Shown one piece after another: positions 12,034-24,768 of a stretch of DNA of 64,000 nt; the stretch's first letter is position 1, and every line of letters starts with the position of its first letter. The translations under genes and the position numbers were made by a program. The stretch spans positions 11,336,501 to 11,400,500 of the forward strand of contig JAPNXP010000001.1 of the NCBI GenBank assembly GCA_028753945.1, written 5' to 3'. Source of the DNA: Hexactinellida sp. DTS-2022 (lineage: Eukaryota > Porifera > Hexactinellida). The notes below the pieces were generated by a model, which was given only the letters and a program-made list of their open reading frames with translations, searched no databases and was not told where the DNA came from.

Positions 12034-12263
12034 GGTAAATATAGTCAGGACAGTATGTATAGTCAGGACAGTATGTAAATCAGGGATATTTCTATGAGTT
12101 TGTAAAAAGAAAGGAGCAAATTAGGGGAATAACCTCTATAATTTTCTAAATTATGAACCAATACATACGTGCATATAAAATTACTAAATAACAAAAGCAA
12201 TAACAGCAATACTGACTGACCTTAGATGCCTAAAGAACTGTTCTAGCAATTGTTGGTAACCAT

Positions 12264-12560
12264 CAGTATCTGAGAATATGTAATATAACGCGACATCAGT
12301 AACCACTTGTCAGAGAAATAAATATAACGCGACATCAGTAACCACCAAGTTTGAGAATAAATATAACGAGATAAGAGCAACCACTCGGCTCTGAGAAAAG
12401 AAGTATAACGCGACATCAGGAACCACTTGTCAGAGAAATAAATATAACGCGACATCGTAACCACCAAGTTTGAGAATAAATATAACGCGATAAGAGCAAC
12501 CACTCGGCTCTGAGAAAAGAAGTATAACGCGACATCAGGAACCATCAAGGTGAGAATAAA
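12264..12560. repeat. Minisatellite (ATAACGCGACATCAG)
   Basis: Tandem units of about 45 bp, in a higher-order pattern of about 120 bp, share TGAGAATAAATATAACGCGA and AACCACTCGGCTCTGAGAAA. The minus-strand open frame here is a translation of the repeat and not a gene. Confidence 0.85.
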
Positions 12561-12569
12561 TATAACGCG

Positions 12570-14252
12570 ACAAATGTGTCAATGACATGTCAAATAGAAT
12601 TTCTTCAAAGTGGCACCTTGAAATATATAAATTACAATTCCTGTTAAAAGTTGTGGTTGGTTAAGAAAATATCATCAATTTATGCTACGTACTTGATATA
12701 CAAACTAGCTATGAATATTGAATACATAACGCATAATAGCGGTGTAACTAGTGTTGATCAGGCGCGCATACTTTCCAGGGAGGTATGTATAGGAATTAAA
12801 TATTACGCAATTTGGAACTATCTAATTACATTCGAGTCAATACTAGAAATCAATTTTAATAGTTGTGATCGAGCTTTTCACTGAAATAATTATGAAACAG
12901 AATGGAAAACAATCTAGTGTGGATGTGTAACAAAAGTATTTGAAAATTTAGGATGAAATTTGCTGGGAATATTAAGATGACATAGAGCTTACGAAATATG
13001 CAATAATACCAGATCACGAATTTTAGTCTAAGGGTGGGGGTTGAGCCTTAATTAAATAAATAACGGCTGTTTAACTCGTATGAATAGTGCTCAGTGTCAA
13101 TACTGTTCCAAATATAGGAGGATTTATGTAATTATTATCATTTTATCTTCATTTGTTTTTAGCACCGTTGGCCAGGGGCCAATGGTGCTAAAAACTTAGG
13201 AATAGATAAATAGAGGGAATAGAATTTAATTGATGAACAACGGGATAAACGTCATAAAACTGCATGGTAGATATCAAAAAATGCACTCTAAAAGCAGGAC
13301 TTTTGGCAAATATGAACTATTTTCGTATCAAATCTATACGATTAAAGACAAAAAGTTATATGTATATATTAGTTTCAGTGACGTAGTTATACAAGGCCTG
13401 CAGGGCAATAATATTTCAGTGGGTTATATACAGTATCTATCTATCAAGGAATTAATTGTATTTCACTTCGTTTGTCACTGTTCGCTATATCGAGCCTTCT
13501 ACACGACTATTTTCTATAAACAATTACATTAAAAAAATCTTATAACAGTTTTTCGTTATACAATCTGTTGTTGAGTCGTTTTGAGCCAACCTACAGTTAC
13601 AGTATCACAAAGGTTGATTAAAATGTATTCAACAATAATAATTAAATATTGTTGAATATTACAGCTTAAATAAATATGATATCATAATCGGTACAACTTA
13701 CAAGCAATAATAATTGGTGTCCTTCTCCCCCTTGGAAACGTTACGTAACGTTCGAAGGCCTTATACATAGATTGATTAGATTATGGGAAATCATTAGGAA
13801 TAATTTAACTTGGCCGCTAGTCTATGTACAAATTACTGTTGTATAAAGTGACATTTAGCAGATTCTACTGTTCATATATAGGTAGCAGAGCAGGGAACTC
13901 TCGAACAATAAATTACATTCTCAGTTAGTCATTCTATAGTGCACAATTGAAAACTGATGATAGAGACACTAAATCCTTTCATACTAATTGAATGCTAGCT
14001 GCTAATTCATACTGGGACAACCCTCGAATTTAATTGGTTTTATGATAATCATGAGAAGCACAAATAAAAAAGACGCTCTTCGTAATAAAATCAATTTCTT
14101 CTCAACTGAATTGTTTCATATCATATATTGTATTATGGCACAGTGCTTCAATATAACCAGAGCAATATCACTGTAAGTTTAGTTTGAGTCTATTCATTTA
14201 ATTAACAATATATTTTGCTTGTTATTAAATATTAATAAATACAACTTTACAG
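12570..14252. other. No confident gene; part of an inverted copy of the 1.1-kb repeat
   Basis: About 13725-13850 (gttacgtaacgttcgaaggcc ... ctagtctatgtacaa) is an inverted, diverged piece of the repeat found at 16611-17757 and 21843-22980. The 100-codon frame at 13230-13532 has no recognisable motif and AT-driven composition. Confidence 0.45.
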
Positions 14253-14408
14253 ATCAATGGCAACTCCAATTCAAATGGAAATAGGATAAGATCCCAATCA
14301 CAAAGTAATAAGAAGAATGATAAGAATAAAAACCAATTCATAAAAAATAACGAAGTTTTTAAAGTCGTTAAAAAGAATAAGTTGGTGAAAGAGCTCAGAA
14401 AATACCCA
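14253..14408 (+). CDS. Candidate internal exon, Asn/Lys-rich (unknown gene)
   Basis: Fifty-two codons are open in only one frame and are bounded by a good acceptor (ctttacag) and a good donor (gtaagt). The peptide is Asn/Ser/Lys-rich and becomes a basic helix-like stretch (VVKKNKLVKELRKYP). Phase is 0 on both sides. I could not join it in frame to the next candidate at 15885, so the gene model is incomplete. It could be chance. Confidence 0.3.
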
Positions 14409-15470
14409 GTAAGTTGCTTAATAATTATGATAGACAAGTATATTTAGTTATTAATACGAAATATTTTATTGTAAATTAACAACGATATATACTGCAATTA
14501 ATTAATGTAGTTGACTGTATTATTAATCAGCACGCTTCTCTTGTAAATAATTTGTTTACAAGAAATAGAAGTTCTTAATTAAAGCAAGTTGTGCAATTAA
14601 AGAAATTAGCAAATGGCCGAGATAAATATTTTCCACTCATTTATGAATAATCATTTATTCCTGCTGCTTATCCGCCATATCTCTCGATTTTTTATTCACC
14701 TCTGGAGCCATGTCTCCTTACATTCCTTATTTATGTCCCCCTATAATCCCATGTATCTTCAAGACCGTCCACCTAGCTAATCACTCGTTTAATTCACTGA
14801 TTTTAGTCAATGACCATGATAGTTACTACTGATTATTACTAATATTATTGTATTAATTCATTTTCACCTCAAATAATGTTATGTTATACTGTGTGGATTA
14901 CATCCTTATAACCAATCTCGATAAATAATTAATAAATACTAGAAAATCCTAATGTTATGTCTCAATTTCAATATCCAAATTCCATTTCATCTTAATTTAA
15001 TTAATATAATTTAATTAAAATCTTTACAATTCAAACATTATATAAGAATCATGTTTAATTAATTAATCTTTAATACCATATTAATATATTCTACAATTCT
15101 ACAATCATATATTCTACAATTCTTAATTCATTCATTAATGAAGAGAGTATATCACAATTTATTATAAATCCTGGGTTAATAAATAAGATTTCAGTATGAG
15201 AATTTTAATTTATAACCCAATATTTACTACTTACTGCACCACAGGGAATGTATAATTCTAAATAATTAACCTCATGGGGTAGTAAGGCCAAGCAGCGGCC
15301 GTTAATTAAGGCGCAAAGCGACTGAGACCGAAGGGCTCGATATTACAAATATAAATATAAATACCTGTCGTATATATCTACGTTACTATTTGGAATAATA
15401 TAATTGACAATATATAATCGACTGTGAATGAGCAAGTGTTTCTATTGCATATGTACAAACAACTAACATA
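14409..15470. other. No gene; truncated Helitron-like 3' end at about 15285-15345
   Basis: Very AT-rich. The hairpin series gcagcggccgttaa...gaccgaagggctcg at about 15285-15340 is the 3' end of the Helitron-like family without a body. Confidence 0.5.
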
Positions 15471-15648
15471 CAGTCGAAATCGGGTTTTTTTGCCACGGGT
15501 TTTTTTGCTTATTGGGTTTTTTTGCCTCCTTTTGTCGTGCAAAAATGTGATATCTTAATGTGTTTTCCATCGGGTTTTTTTGCTTATTGGGTTTTTTTGC
15601 CTCCTTTTGTCGTGCATTTTGGGGGGCAAAAAAACCCGATTTCGACTG
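15471..15648. mobile_element. Pogo-type MITE (CAGTCGAAATCGGG)
   Basis: Inverse ends cagtcgaaatcgggtttttt / aaaaaacccgatttcgactg are flanked by TA. The interior has a duplicated gggtttttttgcctcctttt block. A relative with cagtcgaaacaggt ends lies at 24254-24422. Confidence 0.85.
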
Positions 15649-15884
15649 TAATAATAATAATAATAACAAGTCATTATAGTAACGTAATATGTTCTTATAG
15701 TACTATTAGTGTATGGAGAAGATGGCTGATTTAGGCAAAAACTGTTTAACTTAACTATTAATTTTAAGAATCATCGATGACATCCTTATATTAAATTAAA
15801 TTAAATGGATGATTCACTTTGAAAATATTTTCAAAAATTTCAGAATTTAATGACAATTAAATAATTACCTGTTTCAAAATTCAG

Positions 15885-15965
15885 ATGAGAACTCTTCAGT
15901 AGATGAGGCATTAGGATCTCCTGCGGGAGGTCCAGGATTTAACTATACTCCGCCGATCAAAGGAG
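15885..15965 (+). CDS. Candidate exon (DENSSVDEALGSPAGGPGF...)
   Basis: After an acceptor (aaaattcag) only one frame is open, giving an acidic then Gly/Pro-rich peptide (SVDEALGSPAGGPGFNYTPP) up to a possible donor or a TGA. It requires a one-base carry-over from the preceding exon, which does not match the 14253-14408 exon. Evidence is weak: composition and boundaries only. Confidence 0.25.
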
Positions 15966-16242
15966 TATCCTGATTACAACCAACAACAGGCAACACTGTA
16001 GTGCTAATATCGGACCCCCTGTTTCGTGATGGGGTAGAAATTCTGGGTCTTACATATGTTCTAGGTAATCAGCTTTTCCTCCCAAACTTCCAATTCTTGC
16101 TCTCCAAAGCTCAATAGAAATCATATCTATTTAATACAAATGGCGATCAAATAATAACCGTGGTTATTATGTTAAGTAATTTAAGTTTTCTAGTTTATAC
16201 TATTAAACTTTGTATAAAGAATATAGTATACTTGATCAAATA

Positions 16243-16342
16243 CAGTCGATTCCGCTTAATAGTCACCTCGGGACCAGGTTACTTTGACCCGATTAAGCTG
16301 AGAAAACTATTAACCGGTGGCTCTATTAAGCGGAGTCGACTG
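16243..16342. mobile_element. Pogo-type MITE (CAGTCGATTCCGCTTAAT)
   Basis: Inverse ends cagtcgattccgcttaatag / ctattaagcggagtcgactg are flanked by TA. Same subfamily as 28195-28354, 32772-32873 and 48196-48584, which share the internal cacctcgggaccaggt motif. Confidence 0.88.
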
Positions 16343-16610
16343 TATATGTATGTCAAAATAATTTCTTCGAAAGTAATAAATCAATTCATACTTACCTTAG
16401 AAATTTTGTTAAGTTTAGCAAATCGCAAATAAAGTAATAGCAAATATCAAGTAAAAGATCGATAATCGATGTCTTCAGTATATATAATTAGTAACGAATG
16501 GCTAACAAAAGAAAACCTTCTGGTGTGATATAACACTCTCGACCAATCAAATTACAGCCTTCTGTAATAATGCATTCTATAATGCACATCTAACAATTGA
16601 TAGAACATCC

Positions 16611-17757
16611 TTTATCTTATATATTAAATCACAATGATTTGTTTTTTTTTTTGTTTGTTTGTTTGTTTGTTTGTTCAGAATTGATTGAGGAATTGGTAAG
16701 AGCTCCAGACTTGAAATTTGGCAGGGGAGTGGGGAATAGTGTATCTAGGAACAAGTTCTAATATCTAAGAAAAATATTCATATCTTCCCTCTCAAAAGGT
16801 GACAAAACTATCAGCTGTTAAGTATGCATTATAGAAGCCTAACTGAGACTGCAATTTAATTGGCTGAAAAAATAAATACAAATAATTCTGGGTCAATAGA
16901 TTTGACCAATAAATTTTACCCTATAAGTTAGTACTTTAATAGTCCCATTAATCGCATAAATAGTCTATTTAGTAAAAGTTAAACTAAAACTTTTCATTCC
17001 TTTTTAAAATCTTCATTTCCAAACTTTTGATTAATTAATCAATTTGATTTCAGATTTGCTACTCATAAACCCGAAAAAAGATATTTTTGTCAGTTAAGAA
17101 TAATTTTCGTATCAATGACTTTTTTAGCAAGAATTAACGTATTAATTTACCGAGAATCATGAGCATATTTTATTATGATTTAGTCGAAAAGTTTGAGCTG
17201 TTTACAATCTTTCTGAAGAAACAAATTTGTCTAATCTAATTAAGGAATCAAAATTGTTGTAAATACACGCGAGGACCGAAGGCTCGAGTGAGAACGCGCG
17301 TAGTGCGGTCGATCAGCTTAAATATACTGCTTAGGGGACACAGCTCAATAAGGTTGGGATCTGCTACCTACATACTGTATAGTAGAATCTGCTATAGGGT
17401 ACTCTATACACGGTCATTTGTACATAGGCTAGCGGTCAGCTATTATAATTCCTAAATGATTTCCCATAATATAATTAACCTGCGTATGAGGCCTTCGAAC
17501 GTTACGTAACGCTTTCGAGGGGGAGAAGGATTACGAATGTCACAGATCGTAGTTTTTATTCCAAAATGGCAAAAAATTGACGTAAGGAAAGGGATGTATA
17601 ATTTTCGTTAAATTTCCGTTACATTCCACAGTATTTAAATACAACTGGCATAACATTTTGAAAATATATTTGCCATGAATACAAGCGAGGGCCAGAGGCC
17701 CGAGTGCAAGTTGTAAGAACGCGCGTAGCGCGGACGAGCAGCTTGTACTAATGAATG
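16611..17757 (+). repeat. 1.1-kb dispersed repeat, copy 1 (TTTG tract, branched hairpins)
   Basis: Nearly collinear with 21843-22980. Begins atcttatatattaaatcaca then (TTTG)n, and ends gcgcggacgagcagcttgta. It contains two clusters of nested GC hairpins (about 17267-17335 and 17682-17748) and a gttacgtaac motif. There is no open frame of note. A Helitron-like non-autonomous origin is possible. Confidence 0.8.
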
Positions 17758-18140
17758 CTACTTTGATAATCCATACTGGGACAAACCTAAAATTTAATAG
17801 ATTAAAAGTTTAGTCAGCTTTTGGGATGGAAATGTGAATTATCAAAAATCGTGCACATCTGTAACCCATGAGACACCTATCTTGAAAATTTGGGCTCTTA
17901 GTTAATTAAACTGTGTTCTGTAGAGGATACGGACTAATAACTAACCAAGGTTCAATACTGCCACTATATTATAGTAGAGTCGGCACAGTAAAAGGATTAT
18001 AACATGGTTTAAAGTTATTTATAATTCTTTATTTTTAAGAAATTCGTAATCTACAGGACGCATCAAAATTTAAGGAAGTACTCTTGAGGCTAAAAAGGTT
18101 GACAAATTTACTCAAGCAGTCAAAATTCCCATGATGAGGA

Positions 18141-18356
18141 TTGTCTACGCTTCCTTCTCCTTTTATTAGTGGAACTGCGGCAACAGTTCCACTACATCCT
18201 GAGCCGCTCATTGGTGTTGCTGTTCCGCCGTCAATTGATAGCTCAATTTTGTATACACCCCAAGGAGTGTCTCCATATTGTGCTTATTGGCCTTCTTCAT
18301 TCAATCCCGTGTATTTTCAACTAGAAAATCCAAATGTTATGTTTCATCAACCTTAA
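18141..18356 (+). CDS. Candidate 3' coding exon, Pro/Ser-rich (unknown)
   Basis: The frame reads a Pro/Ser/aromatic-rich peptide (LHPEPLIGVAVPPSIDSS ... NPVYFQLENPNVMFHQP) to a stop at 18354-18356, and AATAAA follows within about 30 bp, fitting a last exon. The same frame upstream, after two stops, encodes a helix-like KFKEVLLRLKRLTNLLKQ segment after an acceptor at about 18056. It may be a decayed gene or an exon whose acceptor I cannot fix. There is no ATG. Confidence 0.3.
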   Translation: MSTLPSPFISGTAATVPLHPEPLIGVAVPPSIDSSILYTPQGVSPYCAYWPSSFNPVYFQLENPNVMFHQP

Positions 18357-18678
18357 ATAATTTGATCTGCTAGAACCAACTCTTTAAATAAAGGAAACTG
18401 ATTTAATTGGAACTAAAGAAAATTATTGATAAATATTAAAGCTTAAATAAACAAGCCTGCAATAAATCTATAATATCTACCTAGTAACAATTCATAATTT
18501 GCCAACTTGAGAATTTGCTCGCACCCTAAACAAGTAGCGCTTATGACCTTATAATGGTTCTCGCTCCAAATTTCTAATTCTATCTCAGCTTGTTATAATT
18601 TCTTCAATCTCAAGAATGTCTCATTATTCATCACTACACAACACTTCGTCGGCTTCACACTAGTATTGGACTTGACAA

Positions 18679-18915
18679 CAGGCCTTCATCTGGGTGCGCG
18701 GCGCGCACCCAGGGGTGCGTGATTTCAAGAAAAATTGCTGGAAGGGAGCGTGAAATTGGAATTATTTTGGGTGCGAAGTGCGCACCCAGAGTATTTTAAT
18801 ACTAATTTTGGTCTTTTTTTTGATAAATGTCCTATTTTTGGTAAATTTGGGTGCGCGATTGTAAAATGAACATCACTTTGGGTGCGCGGATCTCTTAGGG
18901 CTAGATGAAGGCCTG
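18679..18915. mobile_element. hAT-type MITE with exact 8-bp TSD and GGTGCGC hairpins
   Basis: Inverse ends CAGGCCTTCATCT / agatgaaggcctg are flanked by identical cttgacaa octamers (18671-18678 and 18916-18923). The interior carries gggtgcgcggcgcgcaccc and related hairpins. Confidence 0.88.
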
Positions 18916-19090
18916 CTTGACAACGATTTATTATCCTACTTAAGGGTCTCTACACAATATTTAATAGCCTAGAGCGAAACGTTACTCTACACAGGACGAG
19001 ATTCACGTTAAATCCGATTTTTCTTACACAGGTGGTAGGAACATTGGTTCTTCGATCACTCCTAATAGCACTCCTGCAACTATATTACGT

Positions 19091-19709
19091 ACGAGCCCTT
19101 CGGTCTCGTTCGCTTTGCGACGGATAGGTGCTACGCACCTGAAGTTAACGGCCGCTATGCGGCCTTACTCTTCGCCCTTTCTACCATGGAAAATGGTATT
19201 GGATGTTATATACGGTACATCCCTTTCTACCATTTTCCATAGTTTTAACTTGTTTACCAATAATACCCGTTGGAAGCTAACTTCTAGGTTGAGTTTGAAT
19301 TTTGATCAATTTGTTTACCTATTTGTGAAGCAACAACAACAACAAATATTCATATTCTAAATTTATAAATGCGAAATTCGTGTTCAGCATACTTGTTTAC
19401 CTATAATACCCGTTGAAAGCAAACTTCTAGGTTCATTTTGAATTTACATTAAGTTGTTTACCTATTTTGTGTAAACAACAACAATAAAATATTAAAATTA
19501 GATATTTGTAATGCGAAATTCGTGATCAGCATACTTGTTTACCTATTATAACATTTGTTTACCAATTATAACATTTGGAACTTAGTTTCTATCTCATATA
19601 TAAATGCGGTTTCTATTCCCCCATCACATTTATACAATCCGGACAAACAAACACACAAACAAACACACAAACAAACAAACAAACAACAATCAAGATTTAA
19701 TAATATAGA
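19091..19709 (-). mobile_element. Helitron-like element B (inverted relative of element A)
   Basis: Read on the minus strand it starts TCTATATTATTAAATCTTGA and ends with the gaccgaagggctcgta hairpin cluster. It carries about two units of the same minisatellite as element A. Confidence 0.6.
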
Positions 19710-21113
19710 TTAGCGTTTATGGTTTCTAGCCTCTGCAGAAATGGTCTACCATTGTTCATTTATTACCATGTTAAAACTATTTCCTGCTACTAAGCAAATT
19801 ACAACAGATATTGAAAGTTGCGATCTAATAGTCGGGTATTATGCACAGATAATCAACCTCTTCAAAATATTTTCTTCCTCCGGCATATTAGAACCTAGCG
19901 TTCATCATCCATCCGATCAACCCGAACACTTAATCTCATCTTTGATTTTATGCATATAATCAAAACCCCCACAACATTTGGATAAATCAGAGATATCCTA
20001 ACCACATATTTACCTTTCCAAGTTTCGATGATTTTACTCTTTCAAACAGCGCATCTTTGAGGATATAAGAGTTCTATAAAGAAGAACAGCGCTTGTTTGC
20101 AAGACTGCCCATTGCTTAACAGTCAAATCATGTTGGCCCTCGAATCTTGAGCGACAGAATGTTGGGTTGGCATCAAGAATATTTAATGACTCTACTGCTG
20201 CAGCACTTAAACTCAAGAGATCTAAAACTGAACTTTTTTACAGACATCATAATGTATTCTCTGATTAAGAAAATTTGGAAAATCTTGATGCCGGTACGCC
20301 AAACAAAGATTATCGACTCAATGATACAGACTCTCTTCCTTTAAGAAACAACGACACAACATATATTTTCTCTCAAGAGTTGTAGAATGGCTCGATTGCT
20401 GGAAGAGTATGCCCGATAAATATGGTAAACTTATTAATCAAACCTTCACTAGTTTCGACACTACTATATAGGTCTTCAGAAATACAGTTAATATTCTTAC
20501 TGGATCATGACAATTTCCTTATGTCTGGAGTTACTTCCTACAGAATGATCCACTGAACGCCATTTCGGTTTATACCGAATGATGTCAGGAGCTCAATAGA
20601 ATATTATTTCATGTCAAATTTTAGAAACCGAAAGAAGAATCAAGTTATCAGGCATAATTACATTATTCTCTCGTCTTACTAACCGTCCAGAATAGTTAAG
20701 AGAGTTCAGGAATCTTTTTCTAGTGCACCATGCGAAGACGATTCTTCAGTTATTGTTCTAGCACCGTATAATCACCTACTCGAGGTTGACTTTAGCGCTG
20801 CCCAGATACAGCTCTGTTACAAGCTCTTGCATTTATCACAGGATATACAGTACACTCTATACATAAAGTCTTTCGTAAACTCCCTCTAAGCAAATTAAGT
20901 CAGTGTGTTCCAATTGTTTGGCTCTTTTTAACAGAGGACAAAAGCTTGGAATTTGAAGAATCAGACTCGGTTTATGCTTAAATCTAACTACAAGATCGCG
21001 GAGGGCTTAAATGGCCATCAAAACCTGTACTGAGGCAGTAAACATGACATGGAGCTTATTTGTACACATTGAAAACAATCCAAACTTGTCCAATCATTTC
21101 TTAAGTGGCACTG
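19710..21113. other. No confident gene; decayed coding-like tract at about 20000-20960
   Basis: Short open segments continue one another across several stops (for example one reading ASRIFNDSTAAALKLKRS near 20170-20215), as in a dead transposable-element protein. I could not assign the family. Confidence 0.3.
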
Positions 21114-21246
21114 TTTTGCCAGAAATGGCCCCCTCTACAGATTTGGCCCGGGGGGTCCAAATCTGTAAAAAATCCTTTTGCTTTGCAGAAATGGACCCCC
21201 TTTACAGATTTGGACCCCCCTTTTTATAATACTGCAAAGTCATTTA
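21114..21246 (+). repeat. Inverted-pair repeat, left member (partner 23888-24019)
   Basis: ttttgccagaaatggccccc ... acagatttggacccccc ... tactgcaaagtcatttactt is present in inverse at 23888-24019. The pair could be the long TIRs of a 2.9-kb element in which the repeats at 21341-22980 are nested, or two independent copies. Confidence 0.6.
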
Positions 21247-21340
21247 CTTGAGTGTGTGAATACAAAATATGTCACAACCATTAGTTATTTCGTTTTAGTA
21301 AGATAAGTATATACGTATAGGAATGTTTGTTTAAAGCATA

Positions 21341-21842
21341 TGTTATGTCGATTTTGTCAAATGTTGATTTTACAAATTTAATCAACATGTCGATTTTACA
21401 AAATCAACACGAATCAACGGAACTAAAACAAGTGTTCGACTTTGGCTATATTACTCGGATAGGCCTAGGTTTTATTGTGTTTTGTTCAGAATTCGCTCAT
21501 CCAAGTATATATTACCGACTTGTATGAAGAAAATTTTTACCAAATGACTAGAATGAAACTAGAATGAAAAAATATTCTAGAATGAAAAAATATTCCAGGG
21601 TGATTTTCCAAAATCAACGAATAAAATATGTCGATTTTATAAAATCAACATTTTTTATTAGTTGATTTTGTAAAATCAACATTCTGAAATGTCGATTTTA
21701 CAAAATCAACTAATTAAAAATGTCGATTTTATAAAATCAACTATTTTACAAATTAAACTTAAGTTTGTATGTTGATTTTACAAAATCGACATTTTGGATG
21801 TTGATTTTGTAAAATCGACTAGTTGACTAAATCGACATAACA
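21341..21842. repeat. Palindromic array of TCGATTTTRTAAAATCRAC, copy 1
   Basis: Terminal inverse repeats tgttatgtcgattttgtcaa / ttgacaaaatcgacataaca-like enclose at least eight internal TCGATTTTACAAAATCAAC-type palindromes. A close second copy is at 30425-30880. Confidence 0.85.
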
Positions 21843-22980
21843 CATCTTATATATTAAATCACAATGATTTGTTTTTTTTTTTGTTTGTTTGTTTGTTTGT
21901 TTGTTCAGAATTGATTGAGGAACTGGTAAGAGCTACGGACTTGAAATTTGGCAGGAGGGTGGGAAATAATGTTTCTAGGAACAAGTTCTAATATCTAAGA
22001 AAAATATTCATATCTTCCCTCTCAAAAGGTGACAAAACTATCAGCTGTTAAGTAGGCATTATAGAGAGCCCAACTGAGACTGCAATTTAATTGGCTGAAA
22101 AAATAAACACAAATAATTCTGGGTCAATACATTTGACCAATAAATTTTACCCTATAAGTTAGTACTTTAATAGTCCCATTAATCGCATAAATAGTCTATT
22201 TAGTAAAGTTAAACTCAAACCTTTCATTCCACCTTATAAAATCTTCATTTCCAAACTTTTGATAAATTATTCAATTTGATTTCAGATTTGCTACTCATAA
22301 ACCCGAAAAAAGATAGATTTGTCAGTTAGGAAAAAATTCCGTATCAATGACTTTTGTTGGCATGAATTAATGTATTTATTTACCGAGGATCATGAGCATA
22401 TATTATTATGATTTAGTCTAAAAGTTTGAGCTGTTTACTTTCTTTCTGAAGTAACAAATTTGTCTAATCTAATTAAGGAATCAAATTGTTGTAAATACAC
22501 GCGAGGGCCGAAGGCTCGAGAATAAGTTGTGAGAACGCGCGTAGCGCGGTCGATCAGCTTAAATATACTGCACAGCTCAATAAGGTTGGGATCTGCTACC
22601 TACATACTGTATAGTAGAATCTGCTAAAGGTTACTCTATACAACTGTCATTTGTACATAGGCTAGCGGCCAGCTATTATATTCCTAAAGATTTCCCATAA
22701 TATAATTAACTTGCGTATGAGGCTTTCGAACGTTACGTAACGCTTTCGAGGGGGGAGAAGGATTACGAATGTCACAGATCGTACTTTTTATTCCAAAATG
22801 GCAAAATCTTGACGTAAGGAAAGGGATGTATAATTTTCGTTAAATTTCCGTTACATTCCACAGTATTTAAATACAACTGGCATAACATTTGAAAAGGTAT
22901 TTGCCATGAATACAAGCGAGGGCCACAGGCCCGAGTGCAAGTTGTAAGAACGCGCGTAGCGCGGACGAGCAGCTTGTACA
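21843..22980 (+). repeat. 1.1-kb dispersed repeat, copy 2
   Basis: Collinear with 16611-17757 with small indels. It abuts the preceding palindromic array exactly. Branched-hairpin clusters lie at about 22498-22560 and 22913-22979. Confidence 0.8.
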
Positions 22981-24253
22981 TATAACATGACTAATAATGT
23001 TAACTAATAACAAGTATAAGATTTTAATTAACTAACAGTCCGTGACCATCATATGTTAACATTAATCATTCAACAATGTATATTTTTGGAATACGAGGAC
23101 CTTCGATTTCGGTCGCTTCGAGACGGTTCGGCGCTTCACGCTTCAACTGACGGCTGCTGCGCGGCCTTTTATGCCACGAGCTCAATTATTTATTTGTATA
23201 AATCTGCTTGGCGTATTAATATATATTCCCCATAAAAAAGTCATATTTGTGGCCTTTAGTTCATTCGTATTCGCTCGCCTAAAATTATGGACCATTTCAA
23301 ATTATAAAATATTAATTGAAACCTGTGGCTGGTAATTATAAGTAATTAATTAATTCAGTAAATTGTATTGCAAAGTAATTTCCTAACCCTGGACTTAACT
23401 TCTGCATAATAATTAAATGTAAAATTTTTAGGAAACATGCGATGCAATATATTTTATAATGTGGCAAAATTTTGTGTCCACTGAATCAAAATTGTAAGAG
23501 CTGAAATAAAATTAGTTCCTACATGACTTTAGGATCCCATAATCGGTATACATGTGTCTCATTTAATGTTGTTTTGTCATCTAAAATTGTGGGCGAATCA
23601 GATGAAAACTGAAAGTGTTATTCCCAAATATGTGCTTTTATGGCGTCATAATCCCGTTATTTCGATTAGAAACCAATATATCGTTGTCAGCGTGTAAAAT
23701 TACCCCTGCATGCAAATTTTCAGATCTCTAGAGTACATGCTCTTTCCTATTAATTCTGGACACATACACAAACAAAGGACAATTGTGTTTTCAATATGGA
23801 GATAGATAGATACGTCATTTAACTTTGTTACTGTAAAAATGTTGCACAATGTATGTTTGGTAGGGTGCAATTTAGTTGCATCAAGTAAATGACTTTGCAG
23901 TATTATAGAAAAGCGGGGTCCATTTCTGTAAAGGGGGGTCCATTTCTGTAAAACAAAAAGATATTTACAGATTTGGACCCCCGGGCCAAATCTGTAGGGG
24001 GGGGCCATTTCCGGCAAAACAGCACATCTCGAAGAATTCTTGTGACACTACATCACTAAAAGTTGAAAATAATGACGTCGAGTTTGGAGAAGCACAGCTC
24101 CATATGTGATACAGTTGGTTGGGAATATCTCAACACTATTTATAACGTGAATGTTTATCGTAGTTGTTGTTTACAAAAATAGGAAACAAATTAATTAAAA
24201 TTCAAAATGGACCCAGAGGCTAGCTTCCAACGGGTGCTATATCTAAACAAGTA
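22981..24253. other. No gene; Helitron-type 3' remnant and inverted-pair partner
   Basis: About 23093-23172 (accttcgatttcggtcgctt ... ggcggccttt-like hairpins) is a diverged Helitron-like 3' end. 23888-24019 is the inverse partner of 21114-21246. About 24150-24245 is a piece of the Helitron minisatellite unit. Confidence 0.5.
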
Positions 24254-24422
24254 CAGTCGAAACAGGTTTTTTCTAACATCGGGTTTTTTTCCTAACTAAC
24301 CATTTATTTTAAATGTGTAAGAAATTCCAATTTTGATTTATTTTCAATCCGTAAATAACTATCGGATTTTTCTTACTTTATTTCCATGCAAAGAATTGGT
24401 TAGATAAAACCGGTTGCGACTG
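24254..24422. mobile_element. Pogo-type MITE (CAGTCGAAACAGGT)
   Basis: Inverse ends cagtcgaaacaggtttttt / aaaaccggttgcgactg, with TA on both flanks. The interior is AT-rich and non-coding. Confidence 0.75.
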
Positions 24423-24552
24423 TATGCTGAATTTCGAATTAAATTTTAATGTAATTAACTAATTATATATTTATTTTGAAAGACCGAAGGGCTCGTACTA
24501 ATAAGATACCAAGGCAGTCATTTCAATACTGGGCCACTATAAGTATAGTCGG

Positions 24553-24760
24553 CAGTGGCGTAACCAGGGGGGGGCAAGGGGGGGCGACCGCCCCCCCCCT
24601 GTTTTTTAGATTGCCCCCTATTTGCCCCCCCCCCCACTTTTTTTAGGATATATACTTAGCTAATTTTACTATCCCATACGACCGACCCACCCTGAGCCCC
24701 CCAGGATTTTGTCTGCTCCCCCTTTGCCCCCCCAGTTCAAAAATCCTAGTTACGCCACTG
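24553..24760. mobile_element. hAT-type MITE (CAGTGGCGTAACCAGGGGG), exact 8-bp TSD
   Basis: Inverse ends CAGTGGCGTAACCAGG / cctagttacgccactg are flanked by identical atagtcgg octamers (24545-24552, 24761-24768). It is rich in G8/C8 runs. Similar CAGTGGCG ends occur at 49103-49343. Confidence 0.9.
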
Positions 24761-24768
24761 ATAGTCGG

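Noticed and set aside
12243..12548. Minus-strand 101-codon frame with repeated LMSRYIYFSDKW
   Set aside because: Direct translation of a DNA minisatellite; no start context or conserved motif.
13230..13532. 100-codon plus-strand frame
   Set aside because: AT-driven composition, no recognisable domain, no splice or poly(A) support.
21843..22980. Possible protein gene in the 1.1-kb repeat
   Set aside because: No long frame on either strand; the two copies differ by indels not in multiples of three.
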